Counted from the first letter of the stretch, positions 1 through 8,990 are shown. The stretch is DNA of 64,000 nt from Candidatus Bathyarchaeota archaeon (GCA_026014665.1 JAOZHX010000008.1:62001-126000), one strand, 5' to 3'. Notes: generated by a model from the letters alone, not told the origin. Translations and numbers: made by a program.

Positions 1-10
1 TTGATCCACT

Positions 11-538
11 TTGACTCAAGAAGCAGTAATTAAACAGGAAACGGCAGAACTTACTCTTTCAACTGAAGTTAAAGAAGAAAAGCGCAAGCAGATATCTCTC
101 CAGGAACTTGTAGAATCCCTAAAAAGCACTGCAGACGACATCGGCCAGATTAGTGAACTTAGTTCAGAAGAAAAAATCTTAGTTGCCCAGTTCTTCACCT
201 CATTGCTGAAGCTCATGCAACCTCTCGCCCCTTCTATAGAGTTGAATCGCATGACGCTTCCAACTGAAATAGGCGACATAATAGCTGCATACATCGACCC
301 CACTGGACACTTAATCTTGGAATTTGAAGATGGCCATGTAGAACTTCGAGACCTAAGAGAGGAGCGAAACCGTGACTTACTCGTCACAGTCGTCGGCGAT
401 TTGGTTCCAAAATTCAAGAATTTAACAAGCGCTCAAAAACGCAAACTAGAAAATCGAATAAAACTGCTCTCCACAGTGACTAAGGAAATCCAGAAAAGTT
501 CCGAAGCTCTCTATGCAGCTATCTCGGCTGAACCATAA
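11..538 (+). CDS. hypothetical protein, 175 aa
   Basis: I do not recognise the family. The protein is soluble, highly charged and probably mostly helical: a Lys/Glu-rich N-terminus (residues 1-30), a middle segment, and a Lys-rich C-terminal helix (about 140-170). It has no signal peptide or membrane segment. An in-frame stop lies at 2-4, so the TTG at 11 is the only standard start and the gene is probably complete. It runs tail-to-tail with the peptidase gene that follows, with 14 bases between them. No function can be proposed from sequence or context. Confidence 0.7.
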   Translation: MTQEAVIKQETAELTLSTEVKEEKRKQISLQELVESLKSTADDIGQISELSSEEKILVAQFFTSLLKLMQPLAPSIELNRMTLPTEIGDIIAAYIDPTGHLILEFEDGHVELRDLREERNRDLLVTVVGDLVPKFKNLTSAQKRKLENRIKLLSTVTKEIQKSSEALYAAISAEP

Positions 539-552
539 GCTCTACTTTGGTT

Positions 553-1323
553 TCATCGATAGTTCACGGTGAAACCTGAAACCTCAAAATCAAGCGGTGT
601 AACAGAAGCCAACATGATGTTTCGTTCATCGGTCATCTGCACCCTAGAATAAGTAAAGTTACCTATGTGACCTACAACGCCGTTGACTCTTATGTTGCAG
701 TCACTAAAGGTTATGCTTCCAAAGTTAGCTAAACTGCTGATTTGCTTATTCACGGTGGGTCTTTCGACTATCCATTCTCCTGAAGACCGTGTAGAATTGT
801 AGATGAAGTTTTGGCTAAAGGTTTGTCCGCTGGTGGCATCGCTTAGCCTTATGTTCCATTCATCGGTGTTGAAGTTGACAAGCGTTATTGCCGCTGTGAT
901 GACGTCGCCTGGGGCAACCGTTATTTCTGGTATGGTTATGGCGTAATCAGGCAGCAGTTCATACCAAGCCATGTACGTTACAGACCCGTCAAGAGCGATA
1001 TGTTCAGTTCCCACTTGGATGAGCGTGCCATCCGTTTGCCCGCCGATTCCTATCCAAGCGGAAGAGCGTCCATTGCCGGAGGATGCGTTCACTTGGGGTA
1101 CAACCCATGAAGCATTGACGAATGTAACTTCCAGTTGGGTTGCAGATACGCCGTCGGCTACTGTGTAGCCTGCCCAACTTAAACTGACGATGGTTTGGCT
1201 TTTCATGTTTCCGCTAAGCGATGCCAACAGAAGTGAAAGTAAAGACATGGAAATTATAAGCAGAATTAACCAGATGATGGCTAACAGAATTGCGCGGGTT
1301 TTGAAGTGTTTGCGTAAAAACAA
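553..1323 (-). CDS. membrane-anchored glutamic peptidase homologue (family G1, eqolisin-like)
   Basis: The protein (256 aa) begins with a basic stretch and a strong hydrophobic anchor (residues 10-38), so the rest should lie outside the cell. The ectodomain carries the G1 landmarks: WAGY (50-53), SAWIGIGG (88-95), a Gln in LIQVG (Q103), WYELLPDY (120-127), PGD (138-140) and GEWIVERP (182-189) with E183. In scytalidoglutamic peptidase the catalytic pair is a Gln and a Glu in the corresponding blocks, so Q103 and E183 are the likely active-site pair. The start is TTG, preceded by a GAGG ribosome site. G1 peptidases are best known from fungi and are acid-active; activity here is inferred. Confidence 0.75.
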   Translation of the reverse strand: MFLRKHFKTRAILLAIIWLILLIISMSLLSLLLASLSGNMKSQTIVSLSWAGYTVADGVSATQLEVTFVNASWVVPQVNASSGNGRSSAWIGIGGQTDGTLIQVGTEHIALDGSVTYMAWYELLPDYAITIPEITVAPGDVITAAITLVNFNTDEWNIRLSDATSGQTFSQNFIYNSTRSSGEWIVERPTVNKQISSLANFGSITFSDCNIRVNGVVGHIGNFTYSRVQMTDERNIMLASVTPLDFEVSGFTVNYR

Positions 1324-1361
1324 AAATTTACTTTCCTCTGAAATTTTAGGGGAAGCCTCAT

Positions 1362-1388
1362 TCTATATCCTTCTTATGAAAATATAGA
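1362..1388. promoter_or_regulatory. inverted repeat in divergent promoter region
   Basis: TCTATAT (1362-1368) and ATATAGA (1382-1388) form a perfect 7-bp inverted repeat separated by 13 bases. It lies between the G1 peptidase gene (minus) and the acetyltransferase gene (plus). Each arm is TATA-like and sits at a plausible distance from one of the two genes, so it may simply be two back-to-back TATA boxes, or an operator overlapping them. Confidence 0.4.
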
Positions 1389-1460
1389 GGTTTGTTGTAA
1401 CAAACTTGTATAACACTGGGTTGGGTGAGGTTTAATTGTGCGGCGTCATAGACTATCCTT

Positions 1461-2300
1461 ATGTTCCGAATTAAGCCTCTGAGCGCCCACGACTACCTCT
1501 TTGCTGTAGAGTTAGCCAACACCATGAATTGGAACATGACAGTGGAAGATTTCAAGTTCATAGCTTCCCTGGAGCCTGAAGGATTGTTTCTTGCTATGGA
1601 CGGCGATAAACGCGTGGGTATTGCTACCTGCATAAGTTATGGTAGAGTAGGTTGGTTTGGAAACCTCGTGGTTGAACCAAACTACCGGAGCAAAGGCGCT
1701 GCTACCCAACTGGTTAAACACGCTATCCATTACCTCCAGGGAAGAGGCGTAAAAACCATCGGACTCTATACCTATCAAAACCTTACCAAATTTTACGGCA
1801 AAGTTGGCTTTAAAGAGGATGTGGGCTTCGCTGTTTTACGTGCCGAGAACCTGAGGCATAAGGAGAGCCTGCCTTTTATGCGTATAAGGAATAAAGACCT
1901 CAGCTTAATTGAGGCGTTTGATCGCGAATTCTTTGGTGGGGACAGGCGTAGGCTGCTGGAATCCATCATCTTAGAAGAAGGCAATGTCGGTTTCTATCAC
2001 TCAGAAAATAACGCGGTCACGGGGTATGTGGCGGCGACGGTTTACGACCAGCTGGCATGGCTTGGACCGCTGATTTGTCATCCAGACAAGTTAGACACTG
2101 CACTTGGGCTCGTTGCGGCAGCGTTGAGTGAATTGGCTGGAAAAACCGTTTATACGGTAGTTGCTAAGAAAGAAACGCCTTTGGTCGACATGTTTTTAAG
2201 TGTTGGGTTTAAGGAAGATTTTTCTGTAACTAGAATGTTTCTTGGAGAACCAGCGGGAAAAAATTGTATATACTTGGCTGAATCTTTAGAGCGAGGATAA
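1461..2300 (+). CDS. GNAT-family N-acetyltransferase, two-domain
   Basis: A predicted acetyl-CoA-dependent acyltransferase of 279 aa. The first half is a GNAT fold: a beta hairpin with WFGNLVVEPNYRSKG, where V-x-P-x-[YF]-R-x-[KR]-G/A is the acetyl-CoA pyrophosphate loop (about 70-84), then LYTYQNLTKFYGKVGF, the usual final block (about 108-124). The second half (about 140-279) is a further domain common in two-domain GNAT proteins and contains no second clear acetyl-CoA loop. It starts with ATG; the next gene begins 2 bases after its stop, so the two are probably co-transcribed. The acceptor substrate is unknown. Confidence 0.8.
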   Translation: MFRIKPLSAHDYLFAVELANTMNWNMTVEDFKFIASLEPEGLFLAMDGDKRVGIATCISYGRVGWFGNLVVEPNYRSKGAATQLVKHAIHYLQGRGVKTIGLYTYQNLTKFYGKVGFKEDVGFAVLRAENLRHKESLPFMRIRNKDLSLIEAFDREFFGGDRRRLLESIILEEGNVGFYHSENNAVTGYVAATVYDQLAWLGPLICHPDKLDTALGLVAAALSELAGKTVYTVVAKKETPLVDMFLSVGFKEDFSVTRMFLGEPAGKNCIYLAESLERG

Positions 2301-2302
2301 TT

Positions 2303-3661
2303 ATGGGCGACGTCTGCAAAAGCTTGCTTTTGGATTTTTTAGAGAACTCTTGGACAACCATCGAGGTGCTAGTTAAAAAATTAATCAGCTTCAAGATGGA
2401 AAAACATGCTCGCGAGGTGACACTTTATCAATACATTAATGGAAGAAAGATGGCTGTTGTCTTTAAAGACGACAGGTTTTTCTTGCGTGGATCGGTGGAA
2501 TACGCCAATCCACAGTTAACAGTTGAAGAAATTCAAGGCATCATAGGCATACGCCTTCTAGAGGTCTGTACCAACTATTTTTTTGAGTACGGATTGCACA
2601 AGCCAGTTGAAGGCGATGTTGCTCAGCTTTGTGAGGCGCTGCAGAAGCCGCCTACGGGTTATGTGGTGCCTTTTTTGCTTAACACCGACGATGTTGAAGC
2701 AGACCGGTACTCCATTAATCCGCTTAAGGCTTCCATCGTTGAAAGCTGCCAAAGTTCTTTTCCAGCAGCTTACGTGAAAACGGAGCCATTAAAGGTTGAT
2801 GAGGCGTTCGTTAAGAAGTACGAGGGCACCTTGATTTCTCGAAAAGAAACTGAACTGCTTGACTCTAACCTTAAAGCTTCGAAGGGCTCATACCTTGAGT
2901 TTGTTGATTCAGTCAAATATGCTCAACTTGAAGAATACTCAAAACTTTTCTGCATGAACCTATCCCTTTATTCTCTGCGTATGCCACTTTCAACACTGCA
3001 GGCAGAGGCGAAGGATGGCGTGCTCCACTACATAATCAGTGAGAGCCATAGAGATTATGAAGCCATAGAAGAAGCCTATAGATGCATGGGCAGAAGCATG
3101 ACTAAACGCACCACTCTGTTGACGGTTCCACACTCAAAAAAAGGCTATGGTTCCAAAAGGGCGGCAAGGGGAAAACTGCATTTTGAAGACGGAAAACTCC
3201 TCAATGTCTCAGTGAAGTATGCAACTGCAAAGCTCTATCCAAACGGAATTGACCCACAAGATATCGCCGTAGCCAAAGGAGACGACGCCTTCACTGTGCC
3301 AGCCGAAAAACTGGCAGATTACAGTTTCGCAGAAACCCCTTCTTCACCGCAATTCTTTCTCTACTCCATGGGTTCTCCTGAAGATGCGGCGCTTTGGCAT
3401 GGAGTAGGTGCTTTCGCTTCCCCGCAGTTGCTGCAGAGCCTTGCTTCAGCGCGTAATGCTTGCAAAGTTGGACGATTGGTTAAAAATTTAAGTGAAAAAT
3501 ATAAAATAAAGGTGGATGTGCCCCTGCAATTCAACTTGGTGCCAGCTAATATGTGGAGACACCCAATTCGAAACAACATAGATGCCAGCGTTGGCTGCGT
3601 AGGGGTGGCTGATTTGACACGGTGGGGCATGAGGATCGAGTACCTTTCAGCATTCAAGTAG
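2303..3661 (+). CDS. hypothetical protein, 452 aa, downstream of GNAT gene
   Basis: I do not recognise this protein. It has no signal peptide, no evident membrane span and no metal-binding cluster; the composition is that of a soluble alpha/beta protein. The N-terminal 80 residues include a helix followed by short strands and the middle (about 160-330) is basic. The start ATG lies 2 bases after the acetyltransferase stop with GAGG upstream, and the following metallopeptidase-like gene starts 14 bases after its end. These three genes look like one operon, which is the only functional hint. Confidence 0.7.
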   Translation: MGDVCKSLLLDFLENSWTTIEVLVKKLISFKMEKHAREVTLYQYINGRKMAVVFKDDRFFLRGSVEYANPQLTVEEIQGIIGIRLLEVCTNYFFEYGLHKPVEGDVAQLCEALQKPPTGYVVPFLLNTDDVEADRYSINPLKASIVESCQSSFPAAYVKTEPLKVDEAFVKKYEGTLISRKETELLDSNLKASKGSYLEFVDSVKYAQLEEYSKLFCMNLSLYSLRMPLSTLQAEAKDGVLHYIISESHRDYEAIEEAYRCMGRSMTKRTTLLTVPHSKKGYGSKRAARGKLHFEDGKLLNVSVKYATAKLYPNGIDPQDIAVAKGDDAFTVPAEKLADYSFAETPSSPQFFLYSMGSPEDAALWHGVGAFASPQLLQSLASARNACKVGRLVKNLSEKYKIKVDVPLQFNLVPANMWRHPIRNNIDASVGCVGVADLTRWGMRIEYLSAFK

Positions 3662-3675
3662 GAGCTGTTTGGTAG

Positions 3676-4251
3676 TTGCCATCCATAGAGTACTACATAT
3701 TTCGAATTTTGCGTTTGCTCAGAAAACTGCCTATAAACTTGCTAAGCTTCGGCAGCACAACCAGCTGCTTCTTGGAGTTCTTCAAAGATTTTGACAAAGT
3801 GCCCGCAGTGCAGGGAATTTTTGGCGAAAAAGCCACTGAAATTCTCAGCCAACTAAGAGTTGAGTTCAGCTGGGTGAGCGGTTACATGTATGTTGATGGT
3901 TCAGATGGACATTTGGTTATAAGTAAGGGCTACCTAAACAACGGCAACAAAACCGACATTTACCTCGACTTAATCCATGAGTTGTGTCATGTCAAGCAGT
4001 TTATGGAGGGAAAAGAGCTCTTTGACCCACAATATGACTATGTTGAACGCCCAACTGAAATTGAAGCATACCGGTATGCCGTTGAGGAAGCAAGGCGTCT
4101 AGGTCTAAGCGAGGAACGAATTCGCCGCTACCTCAGAACAGAATGGATGAATGAACACGATTTTTGCAGACTAGCAAAATCGGTTAATGTTGCTCCGACA
4201 TCGCCTCATGGTAAACTTGAAGCATCCGCTGTGCGCAAAGGTCCCAAGTGA
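3676..4251 (+). CDS. HExxH metallopeptidase-like protein
   Basis: A 191-aa protein with a zinc-protease signature: HELCH (residues 101-105) followed by glutamates at 128 and 130 in a TEIEAYRYAVE helix, the arrangement of a gluzincin-type zinc site. The N-terminus has a short hydrophobic and basic segment (about 6-25) that might bind membrane. The start is TTG. The last 68 bases overlap the 3' end of the glycosyltransferase gene on the opposite strand, so the two transcripts converge and overlap. Substrate unknown; a non-proteolytic zinc-site protein cannot be excluded. Confidence 0.65.
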   Translation: MPSIEYYIFRILRLLRKLPINLLSFGSTTSCFLEFFKDFDKVPAVQGIFGEKATEILSQLRVEFSWVSGYMYVDGSDGHLVISKGYLNNGNKTDIYLDLIHELCHVKQFMEGKELFDPQYDYVERPTEIEAYRYAVEEARRLGLSEERIRRYLRTEWMNEHDFCRLAKSVNVAPTSPHGKLEASAVRKGPK

Positions 4252-5380
4252 AGTTATCTGCAACAAATCTTCGACCGTTTGCACCCATACGTTGGCGTAA
4301 AGCTGAATCAGTTAGCATTTTAAGCATCGCGTCAGCCAATTCATCGGTCTTTCCCCGTTCAACAAGCAGCCCAGTTTCGCCGTTTCTAACGGCTTCGTTG
4401 ACTCCTCCCACATCAAAAGCTACCACAGGCAAGCCTGAAGCCTGCGCTTCAAGCAGAACAATGCCTTGTCCCTCCTGTATCGAAGGCAAAACGAACACGT
4501 CAGCACAATTATAGATAGCTGGCAACGTTTCTTCTTTGAGATTTCCCAAAAATTTAAAATTGCCCAGAAGATTTTCTTTAGAAAGAGTGGTAGTTAATGC
4601 TTCTTTAAGTGGTCCTTCGCCTACTATAAGAAACTTGGTGCTTGCTTTTTCTTTTACGATTTTTTTAGCCGCTTCAACCAAGAAGGGCAACCCTTTCCGA
4701 GCAATTAAACTGCCCACAAAGAGCACACAAGGCTCTTGACCTATCCCAAACAAGTTTCTTGCCGCTTTCCCATCGGGTGCTGGCTTAAATTTTTCAGTAT
4801 CTACGCCGTTGGGAACTATACGAACTTTACTCGGATCAATGTCGTAGTATTGTTGGATTTTTTGCAGAGAATACTTGCTAATGGTGACGATCAGGCTAGC
4901 ATTCTTAGCCGTTTGCTCTTCCAAATTGGCAAGGTAATGCATGAAGTAATTTACGATTTTCCCCCGAATTGATTGATGACCCCTTTTCTTCGCTTGCTCA
5001 TACTCATCCGCTAACACGCCATGCACAACATGGACAAAGGGCTTATTCCCACCTTGTTCCTTGAGCTTTCTTGGAAAACCATATCCACTCACTGCATGAC
5101 CTTCATAAACATCAGCCTTAATCTTGTTGGCTTCTTTTGTTAAACTTTTATTGAAACACCAATTATCAAGCGGATAGACCTTGTCAGTAGAGTGAAGGGG
5201 AACAATGTTTACACCGTCCACGCTCGTTGCCACTCTGAAGCCTGCTTTTGTGCCACAGTAAATCGTGACTTCTACCTCGGTACATAGGCGCATGGCAGTT
5301 TCCATTATGCGACGCTCGACGCCTCCGAAATAGAGGTGAGGCGGCTGAGTGTTAAAGACAGCTAAACGAAACCTATCCAC
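4184..5380 (-). CDS. GT4-family glycosyltransferase
   Basis: A cytoplasmic GT-B glycosyltransferase of about 398 aa that should transfer a sugar from a nucleotide-sugar donor. The N-terminal Rossmann domain has the glycine loop LYFGGVERRI; the C-terminal domain has VLFVGSLIARKG, FLIVGEGP and the donor-binding EGQGIVLLEAQASGLPVVA block with its E-x7-E spacing, typical of family GT4. GTG codons at 5389 and 5380 are possible starts; GGAG overlaps the first and lies about 8 bases before the second, so 5380 is preferred. A role in surface-protein or lipid glycosylation is plausible given the sequon-rich secreted proteins nearby, but this is inference. Confidence 0.85.
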   Translation of the reverse strand: MDRFRLAVFNTQPPHLYFGGVERRIMETAMRLCTEVEVTIYCGTKAGFRVATSVDGVNIVPLHSTDKVYPLDNWCFNKSLTKEANKIKADVYEGHAVSGYGFPRKLKEQGGNKPFVHVVHGVLADEYEQAKKRGHQSIRGKIVNYFMHYLANLEEQTAKNASLIVTISKYSLQKIQQYYDIDPSKVRIVPNGVDTEKFKPAPDGKAARNLFGIGQEPCVLFVGSLIARKGLPFLVEAAKKIVKEKASTKFLIVGEGPLKEALTTTLSKENLLGNFKFLGNLKEETLPAIYNCADVFVLPSIQEGQGIVLLEAQASGLPVVAFDVGGVNEAVRNGETGLLVERGKTDELADAMLKMLTDSALRQRMGANGRRFVADNFTWDLCAQRMLQVYHEAMSEQH

Positions 5381-5551
5381 GCGGTACACTCCACCGTTAA
5401 GGTAAGACGTGGTTTAGATATAAGCTGAACGCAAAGCACACATGAAAGAAAAAAACAAGCACCCTACATTTAAGAGCTAATGGCAATAGACCAAAATTTT
5501 TTCGTTCGTTTAGAGTTTAGCTGATGCTTCTGCTTTCAGTAGCTTTAAAAC

Positions 5552-5582
5552 GTTGTGCGTAATTTATGGAAAATTACACAAC
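5552..5582. repeat. hairpin at 5' flank of glycosyltransferase gene
   Basis: GTTGTG-CG-TAATTT (5552-5565) pairs with AAATTACACAAC (5571-5582) around a 5-base loop, giving a 12-bp stem with a 2-base bulge. It abuts dispersed repeat copy A and lies about 170 bases upstream of the glycosyltransferase start. It may act in transcription termination or as the edge of a mobile element; no T-tract follows it. Confidence 0.45.
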
Positions 5583-5774
5583 CTTAACATACTGCCACAC
5601 TCACACCGCGGCGCCTTCAACATGGACCCATGTTGATTGAGTAGTGTGATTCGCACGTGCAACACCGAAAAAGGCAAAGAAAAACAGCCCGAACCAAAAA
5701 AGCAACCGCAGACACAAACAATCTTGTAGCACCCACAAAACAGCCACAGCCACACAAAGCTAACACCCATTGAA
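5581..5774 (-). repeat. dispersed repeat, copy A (possible small Cys-rich peptide)
   Basis: This 194-bp element aligns without gaps to 18153-18346. The first 78 bases differ at about two positions, a middle third has diverged, and the last 55 bases are again nearly identical. It contains the palindrome CAACATGGGTCCATGTTG and keeps one reading frame open (5564-5788, minus) whose peptide ends QHGSMLKAPRCECGSML. The strand read is strongly G/T-rich. Copies B and C are at 18153 and 58066. It fills most of the roughly 430-base gap between the glycosyltransferase and the surface-protein gene. Whether it is coding, a structured RNA or a miniature mobile element is open. Confidence 0.6.
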
Positions 5775-5806
5775 CATAAAAAAGACAAAGAAGAGAAGAC
5801 GTTAAG

Positions 5807-7441
5807 TTATGTTCCTCTGAACTTAAAGAAATACACTACTCCACCAACCGCTGATATGGCAATCAAAGCCGAGATAATGTAGAGTGAATACTTGACGTAA
5901 ATCGGCGGTTCCTTAACGTTCAACAGCAACAATTCGCTATCGGACCGCCAACATGTAGGCGTTTCAAGTGACATCGCCGACACAGCCCAAACGCCAGAGC
6001 CTTCAGGTTTAAGGCTTACAGTAAACGTGCCATCTGAATTCACTGAGCAATCGACAGTTTGAGTGGCGTTACTGGTGGCTAAATGCACGCTAACGACCGA
6101 AGCGTTATCATGCGGAATTAAGGTTCCAACAACAGTAACATTCTTGCCAAGCATCACAGAATCCTCCAACAAAGTCAAGTTTAGAACCGGCTGGTTTTTC
6201 ACCGAATAGTTCCCTCCAACCGTCATAATATTTCTCAAAACGTCTTTAGCGTAAATGCGAAACTGAACCAAAGTCCCTGCCTCCTGCCCAGGAATCATAG
6301 CGTAGCATGTCTGATTGCTAACCACCATACCCAACGAAGCGTTGCTGATCCAATTATCCACACTGTACACTAATTGAGCCTCCTCTAGCACACTGCTCCC
6401 GCTGGAAACATAAGAGATATTAGCCGCATCGTTGGCGCAGACTTTTATCGGAGTCTTCACCGGTAACATGGAAGCGTTGTCAAACTTGCTCTTTAACATA
6501 AATTCTATGTTGCCAGAGCCTTCCTCACCGATAAAAGCCAACTGATAAAGTTTCGCACCCGTAACAGCGGAAGTGTAATTGAGAAACATCGGTTGCCCCA
6601 TGTATTCGCAGCTGGCATATGCGACACCGCGGTAGCCTTCATTCTCAAAATTATAGCCACCGACACGTCCACTCACGTTGCCATACAACCCAGGTTCCCA
6701 CGGCAATGGATAAGCATTTATGCTGGGAGATTTTGCGTCGTTCATAAGGTAGAGTCTGGCCTCATACATATCCAGAGTCTGCGGCACCTTAACGTAGAGT
6801 TCAACTTTAGACTGGTTAGTTACAAATTCATACGCCCAACAAGTGTGAAACTTTGGCAAGCAATCATCACCCTTACCCTCAACATGAAGACTGTACCATC
6901 TATCGGTGTCTAATGTTTCAATGACCATGAAAGTCAACTGCTGTGAACCCTTGCTTTCACGAGGATCATTCTTTATAACAAAAGAATAGTTCCCCGACTG
7001 CTTAGGCCTAAACAACGAATCATCAGTAGTCGTGCCTAAATGCTCTGGAAACCCGGCTGCTTCCGTGTGAGAACTCTCCAAAGTTTTCTGCGGATTATAA
7101 ACATAGATGTCATAATCAGTTTTCGCCGCCGCCGACACGTTCACCCACGCACCATAACAATAAATATGGTAGTTATGACCTTCCTGCAAGGGACAAGTGA
7201 TGGTTAAGTTTTGACCAACCGGTATCGAACCGTTACTCACATAAACCGGAAAAAAAGGCTTATCGACAAAAATAACCCTCGTACCCGTTTGAGAATCAAA
7301 AGAATCATGCACGTAATTTGCATATTCCATGGTGCCCGTTAATTGAAAACCCACGCCAGATGCCAAAAAAAGAGGACTAACTATGACTACCACTAAAATC
7401 ACTGATAGCTTTCTAGGGAGAAAACACCAGTTTAGACACAT
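5807..7441 (-). CDS. secreted, C-terminally anchored surface protein
   Basis: A 544-aa protein with an N-terminal signal peptide (hydrophobic about 12-32), a long extracellular region rich in N-x-S/T sequons and aromatic beta-strands, and one C-terminal membrane span (about 515-538) followed by a short basic tail. The ectodomain looks like several Ig-like or PPC-like beta-sandwiches; the block around residues 90-170 (YDIYVYNP, NYSFVIKND) resembles pre-peptidase C-type domains, and 420-500 resembles a bacterial Ig-like domain. It is a likely S-layer-associated or adhesive protein. Its 3' end faces dispersed repeat copy A. Confidence 0.7.
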   Translation of the reverse strand: MCLNWCFLPRKLSVILVVVIVSPLFLASGVGFQLTGTMEYANYVHDSFDSQTGTRVIFVDKPFFPVYVSNGSIPVGQNLTITCPLQEGHNYHIYCYGAWVNVSAAAKTDYDIYVYNPQKTLESSHTEAAGFPEHLGTTTDDSLFRPKQSGNYSFVIKNDPRESKGSQQLTFMVIETLDTDRWYSLHVEGKGDDCLPKFHTCWAYEFVTNQSKVELYVKVPQTLDMYEARLYLMNDAKSPSINAYPLPWEPGLYGNVSGRVGGYNFENEGYRGVAYASCEYMGQPMFLNYTSAVTGAKLYQLAFIGEEGSGNIEFMLKSKFDNASMLPVKTPIKVCANDAANISYVSSGSSVLEEAQLVYSVDNWISNASLGMVVSNQTCYAMIPGQEAGTLVQFRIYAKDVLRNIMTVGGNYSVKNQPVLNLTLLEDSVMLGKNVTVVGTLIPHDNASVVSVHLATSNATQTVDCSVNSDGTFTVSLKPEGSGVWAVSAMSLETPTCWRSDSELLLLNVKEPPIYVKYSLYIISALIAISAVGGVVYFFKFRGT

Positions 7442-7749
7442 AGCTAAATCAGCCTACACCCCACACTATACACCAAAGTAAAGCATAACCATTATGAAAG
7501 AAAAATCTGAATCTAAAACAAACATCACACCACAAAAACGCATCGAAAACCACTTTTCCGATCGATACCCTAGATAACCCTCCCGCATTTGGTTCCATAA
7601 ACAAATACCACACACTTCGTTACCAGCGATTCATATTCTCGAGTCTGCTTTGAATTTAATATCAAAGAAAAAGACGCAGTGTATTGAATCGTGCTACAAT
7701 AGATATTTATAAAGAATTATCAGTCTTAAATACAGGTGAAAAAATATCG

Positions 7750-8310
7750 ATGAGAAGACTATTTAAAAACCGCCTCGCACTAAGCACTGTAATCACGACG
7801 CTCATCATTCTAGTCGTCTCCATCTTACTTGCAAGCGTTTTAACCTATTTCGCCATTAACGTGGTCAGCACCCGAGTCCAAGAAGAAAACCTCTACGTTT
7901 CGCGGCAACATATTTGGGTTGATGCGGCAGGTGCAGCGCAGGGTGCCATTATGGTGACGAATAATGGAGGACGTGACGTTGTCATAAATAAAATTGCAGT
8001 ACGCGGACAAGCAAGTGATTGGGCTGATGTGTTCACGCTCAAAGCAACCTCTGCTGATGCTGGTTTCACTGCCGATTTGCCATACTTAACCACTGCTCCT
8101 GCGGCTGACGGGACAGTTACGGGATTCACAGATACGCTTGTTGCTACGTCCAACAACATCATCTTGCCTTCAGGCAACACTGTGGTCATATACTTTAACA
8201 ACCCTGACAGCGTGGGCCTCAACGACATAGGCTTAACCGTAAGCATAGCTATCCATAGTGCGCAAGCAGTTTACTACAGCGAGACAAACATCCAAGCAGC
8301 ACCAGCTTAA
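7750..8310 (+). CDS. type IV pilin-like protein 1
   Basis: A major-pilin candidate of 186 aa from the ATG at 7750; an upstream TTG at 7684 would add 22 residues that the paralogue lacks. The N-terminus is class III-like: a short basic head (RRLFKNR), then ALSTVITTLIILVVS, a continuous hydrophobic helix to about residue 38 that would form the filament core. The rest is a beta-rich head (VWVDAAGAAQGAIMVTN, GGRDVVINKI). It is closely similar to the next gene over its first 75 residues, so the pair arose by tandem duplication. Secretion and assembly would use the ATPase and platform protein encoded 2-4 kb downstream; no prepilin peptidase lies in the window. Confidence 0.8.
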   Translation: MRRLFKNRLALSTVITTLIILVVSILLASVLTYFAINVVSTRVQEENLYVSRQHIWVDAAGAAQGAIMVTNNGGRDVVINKIAVRGQASDWADVFTLKATSADAGFTADLPYLTTAPAADGTVTGFTDTLVATSNNIILPSGNTVVIYFNNPDSVGLNDIGLTVSIAIHSAQAVYYSETNIQAAPA

Positions 8311-8322
8311 GCTGGATAGCTG

Positions 8323-8342
8323 AGTTTTCTTTTTTAATTTTT
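8323..8342 (+). terminator. T-rich tract after pilin 1
   Basis: A run of thymidines broken by single bases follows the pilin 1 stop by about 12 bases. Archaeal termination commonly uses such oligo-T tracts without a hairpin. It could limit read-through from pilin 1 into the separately started pilin 2. Confidence 0.4.
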
Positions 8343-8367
8343 CGTGATGTGTGATTTTTTTTACGCA

Positions 8368-8400
8368 CAAGGTTACTTATCCAAAATCAGGTAATGGATT
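8368..8400 (+). promoter_or_regulatory. conserved upstream element of pilin-locus genes (copy 1)
   Basis: TTTACGCACAA, then about 6 bases, then TTA-TCCAAAAT, then AGGTAA lies just upstream of pilin 2. The same series of blocks, in the same order and with nearly the same spacing, occurs at 9058-9093 before the next gene. Intergenic sequence conserved like this suggests a shared promoter or leader element, although it could also be a by-product of local duplication. Confidence 0.45.
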
Positions 8401-8421
8401 TTTCAAGGAGTTAAAAAACAA

Positions 8422-8931
8422 ATGAAAATACTAAGAAACCGTTTGGCTCTAAGTACAGTCGTAACAACGCTGATAATCCTGGTTGTTTCAGTTCTTTTAG
8501 CAGGCGTCGTCACATACTTCGCAATCAACGTCACCAGCACCCGAGTGCAAGAGGAAGCTCTTTCGCTTACTTGGCAGCACGTTTGGGTTGACGGTTCCGG
8601 TAACGCTATAGGCGCAATCATGGTTACTAACACGGGCGGACGCGACGTTGTCATCAATAAAATCACTGTACGTGGACAAGAATGCACTACTTTGACAGTT
8701 GCTTCAGTCGATGCAGCTGACCGAGGCACAGATTTGCCCTACGTTGCGGGTCCAGCAGGTGAAGATACCATTCCAATAGTCCTTCCTGCCGGTTCAAGCG
8801 TCAGCATCTATGTTACTTCACCCGACAGCATCAGCACTAACGACATAGGCCTAACCGTTGCCTTCACGGTCTTCACATCACAAGCGATGTACTACAAAGA
8901 GACAAACGTACAAGCAGCACCAGCAGCATAA
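8422..8931 (+). CDS. type IV pilin-like protein 2
   Basis: A 169-aa paralogue of pilin 1 with the same architecture: basic head KILRNR, the ALSTVVTTLIILVVS hydrophobic helix to about residue 36, then a beta-rich head with VWVDGSGNAIGAIMVTN and GGRDVVINKI. The C-terminal halves differ in length and surface loops but both end with YYxETN(I/V)QAAPA. A strong AAGGAG ribosome site precedes the ATG, which fixes the start and, by alignment, supports the ATG chosen for pilin 1. The two probably form alternating or condition-specific filament subunits (inference). Confidence 0.85.
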   Translation: MKILRNRLALSTVVTTLIILVVSVLLAGVVTYFAINVTSTRVQEEALSLTWQHVWVDGSGNAIGAIMVTNTGGRDVVINKITVRGQECTTLTVASVDAADRGTDLPYVAGPAGEDTIPIVLPAGSSVSIYVTSPDSISTNDIGLTVAFTVFTSQAMYYKETNVQAAPAA

Positions 8932-8946
8932 TAAAGAGTTAGTTCG

Positions 8947-8990
8947 TTAGACCCATAAAGTCTACCCCCTCTCCTTTCTTATTTCTCCTA
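8947..8990 (+). terminator. hairpin plus pyrimidine tract after pilin 2
   Basis: TAGAC and GTCTA form a 5-bp stem with a 7-base loop, followed directly by a C/T-rich tract. This is terminator-like and would separate the abundant pilin message from the minor-pilin and motor genes downstream. Confidence 0.35.
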
